Assembly: GCA_002189035.1 (NCBI GenBank)
Contig: NEEC01000010.1
Coordinates: 3,410,001-3,474,000, forward strand
Source of the DNA: Utricularia gibba
Lineage: Eukaryota > Streptophyta > Magnoliopsida > Lamiales > Lentibulariaceae
Reading direction: 5' to 3'
Length of the DNA: 64,000 bases
Position numbers and translations under genes: made by a program. The notes under the pieces were generated by a model. That model was not told the DNA's origin. It saw only the letters and a list, made by a program, of their open reading frames with translations, and did no database searches. Below are positions 62,298 through 64,000 of the stretch, one piece after another (the stretch's first letter is position 1; the number at the start of each line of letters is the position of its first letter).

Positions 62298-63808
62298 TGG
62301 CTTCACAAGCTGAATCTATGAAAAGGAAGTTAAATCCAGGTAACGGTAGTGTTGAGAAAATATTTGGCTTCTCTGAGGTCATTTATCTTCATGTGGTTTG
62401 CTGCAATGCGGTGTAAACACAGTAAGACTCTAGCTTTCCGCATTCTTATCCAAACTTGCTGAATGCGAGAGCCATCAAGACTTTTTCCCTTGTAAAGCTG
62501 AGCACAGCTTCATCACCTCGCTGTAATCGCCCTACCAAATAGGACAAGCTTATGATCTCAAAGCGTCTCCATCTTCTGTCCTTTGCAAACTTCTCCATGC
62601 CCTTCTTGACCATCTCATCTCAATCTTTCACCTTCATTGCATCGCCCAGCACAACCCGGTAACGCTCAAAAGTCCCAGCAGACTCAAGAACCAAACTCCG
62701 AATGTCCGTCCAATCTCATCGATCCATCCATGTGGTGACAGAATGTTGTGCTTGTGGTGTGCTGCATTACTCGCAGCTAGGCCAGCAACATGTGCACCGA
62801 GCAGACGAGACGATCACCACCTCCTCCTCGATTTCCATCATCTTATCAAGGGATCGAGCTCCAATTACAGAAGAAAGCCCATCAAGAAGCAAAAGTCGGA
62901 GCCCAAAATGGTGGCCTCATGGCCCAAAATAACTGATGTTGCCACGTTGCAACTTGCAAGTGAAAAAAATGGGCCAATCGATTACGGCACGGCTATCTTG
63001 GATCGCGCTTTCAGCTTCTCTACAACTTGTACTGCCTGGTTGGACGCTTGTACGCTATTCGTCAGCTTCCAATCTCACCAGGCAGAATATTCCTGTAAGC
63101 GGTTCACGATCATCTCGTCCCTTTTCATTCTGTTTTATCTGGTGTCTCTTCTCTGGGTTGGTTTGAAAGGGCTCGGAATTTTCAGATCCGCTATAGTATG
63201 TTTCTTTTTTGAAAAAAAATTCTTTTGAGCGTGAATGTGTAATGAAACTGCTTCATTTCGCTCAGTTGGCCCGGTCCTAGGAAGTTTTCTGGTTTTCAAG
63301 TTTTATTGCCTTTTCTAGATTATTTATTGCCCAGATTTCCAGTTGCTGCTCCATTTCTATCTAGGCCGGTGTGGGGGCTGGTCCCATCATGAAGTTGAAT
63401 TCTTGATGAATTAATTGGTCGATATATGAAAGCGAATTATAGAAATTGCCTTAGGTCGGTGCTTATTGACCGATTTAAAGAGAAAGAGTTATTCTGTTAT
63501 GATTACTGTGTCTTGGACAATTCCAGGTTTGAGATGAAATAGAGTAGCAGTGTGGGGTGTATGAACGGAAACTTTGACCTGCTTTCGTCATCTGACGTTA
63601 TCAATCAGTGGCTTGCTACCAGTTAAATTATAACCTTGATGTTGCCCTTGTTATTTAGAGTTCTGGCTCAGTGTTGTAATGTTGCAACCTCCGTCCCAAA
63701 TTTTATTTTGCGCAGAAACATGAGACCATTGTTTCCCGAATCATTTCCTTCTTATCTTTTAAAATATTCTTGTTGCTGTTAAAGTTATTATTAATTTATA
63801 GGTTGAAC
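62298..63808. other. Intergenic with a degenerate coding-like patch; VHA-B promoter and leader
   Basis: Apart from the coding-like patch at 62455-62740 listed separately, no gene is seen. The right half is T-rich and ends in an intron acceptor (TTATAG before 63801), so VHA-B probably has a noncoding first exon in this stretch. Confidence 0.5.
62455..62740 (-). pseudogene. Degenerate protein-like fragment, unidentified
   Basis: One minus-strand frame reads DIRSLVLESAGTFERYRVVL, GDAMKVKD, a TGA stop where Trp is likely, DEMVKKGMEKFAKDRRWRRF and EIISLSYLVGRLQRGDEAVL. The residue mix (charged helices, few low-complexity runs) looks like former coding sequence, but no start, splice pattern or family is recognisable. 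It could be a relic of a helical-repeat organelle protein. Low certainty. Confidence 0.3.
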
Positions 63809-63866
63809 ATGGTGGCCGCAGACAACAATGCTGACCTGGAGGAAGGCACCCTTGAGATAGGAATCG
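63809..63866 (+). CDS. VHA-B: V-type H+-ATPase subunit B, first coding exon (rest outside window)
   Basis: First coding exon of the vacuolar ATPase B subunit. MVAADNNADLEEGTLEIGI, then a split codon at GT (63867), matches the family N-terminus, where EEGTLEIG precedes the EYRTVSGV strand encoded in the next exon. The ATG lies eight bases after an intron acceptor, so a 5' UTR intron precedes it. The remaining bases to 64000 are intron. Only 19 codons are visible, but the motif and splice phase agree. Confidence 0.75.
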
Positions 63867-64000
63867 GTATGTATCTTCTTGCAGACTTCCTTGTCTACCG
63901 AATGAAATTCATGATTTCGCCAATGCTATTTACGTCTATTAATTTCACCATTTACAATTTTCTAATGGTGTTACCAAAGAACTAACGCTCTTGGAGTTTT

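Noticed and set aside
62743-63228. 161-codon plus-strand frame with a hydrophobic C-terminus
   Set aside because: No recognisable domain, biased composition, lies in the VHA-B upstream region.

Overview
The window is nuclear DNA of a flowering plant. Nearly every gene has GT-AG introns, and the families are plant-specific or plant-typical: BES1/BZR1, INDETERMINATE DOMAIN, SICKLE, TOPLESS-related, HKT, BAHD, LAP5-type polyketide synthase, SAUR, group I bZIP and ROP GTPase. I cannot place the species below the level of angiosperm. I count about 25 protein-coding genes in 64 kb with short introns, so this is a gene-dense euchromatic region, not an operon-like or viral system.

Layout, left to right: the 3' end of a BES1/BZR1 factor (+); an IDD zinc-finger factor (-); a GH123/DUF4091 glycosidase-like gene (-); a 56-aa serine palmitoyltransferase small subunit (-); SICKLE (+); a GARP protein with a 19-aa tandem repeat tail (-); a DUF620 gene (+). 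Next comes a noncoding stretch with a TATA box, a telo-box and three box C/D snoRNA candidates, followed by a 42-bp minisatellite. After that: a short GYF-protein-like gene (-), a PIF/Harbinger transposase (-), dUTPase (+), a tandem pair of HKT transporters (+,+), a BAHD acyltransferase (+), a TOPLESS-related corepressor (+), a PP2C (-), a CCCH zinc-finger gene (-), a lipid phosphate phosphatase (-), LAP5/PKSB (-), a SAUR (+), a bZIP (-), eIF4B (+), proteasome alpha-4/PAD1 (+), a ROP GTPase (+), SYF2 (+) and the first coding exon of V-ATPase subunit B (+), which runs off the end.

The genes do not form one pathway. Several are broadly expressed core genes (eIF4B, PAD1, SYF2, VHA-B, dUTPase, the snoRNAs). 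The transcription genes BES1, bZIP and TOPLESS-related share a functional theme, because BES1 carries an EAR-type C-terminus of the kind TOPLESS proteins bind, but their proximity is probably coincidental.

The most important caveat is technical. At least a dozen otherwise intact genes need exactly one extra base, usually in a short homopolymer (mostly G/C), to keep a conserved reading frame. All these events are deletions. I read this as consensus error in the assembly rather than mass pseudogenisation. CDS coordinates below follow the conserved frame across these points, and each is flagged. The biologically most interesting items are the snoRNA cluster (one member has a guide that appears to match 25S rRNA), the HKT pair with opposite selectivity-filter residues (Gly versus Ser), the receiver-less GARP protein with its repeat tail, and the plant GH123-type gene.
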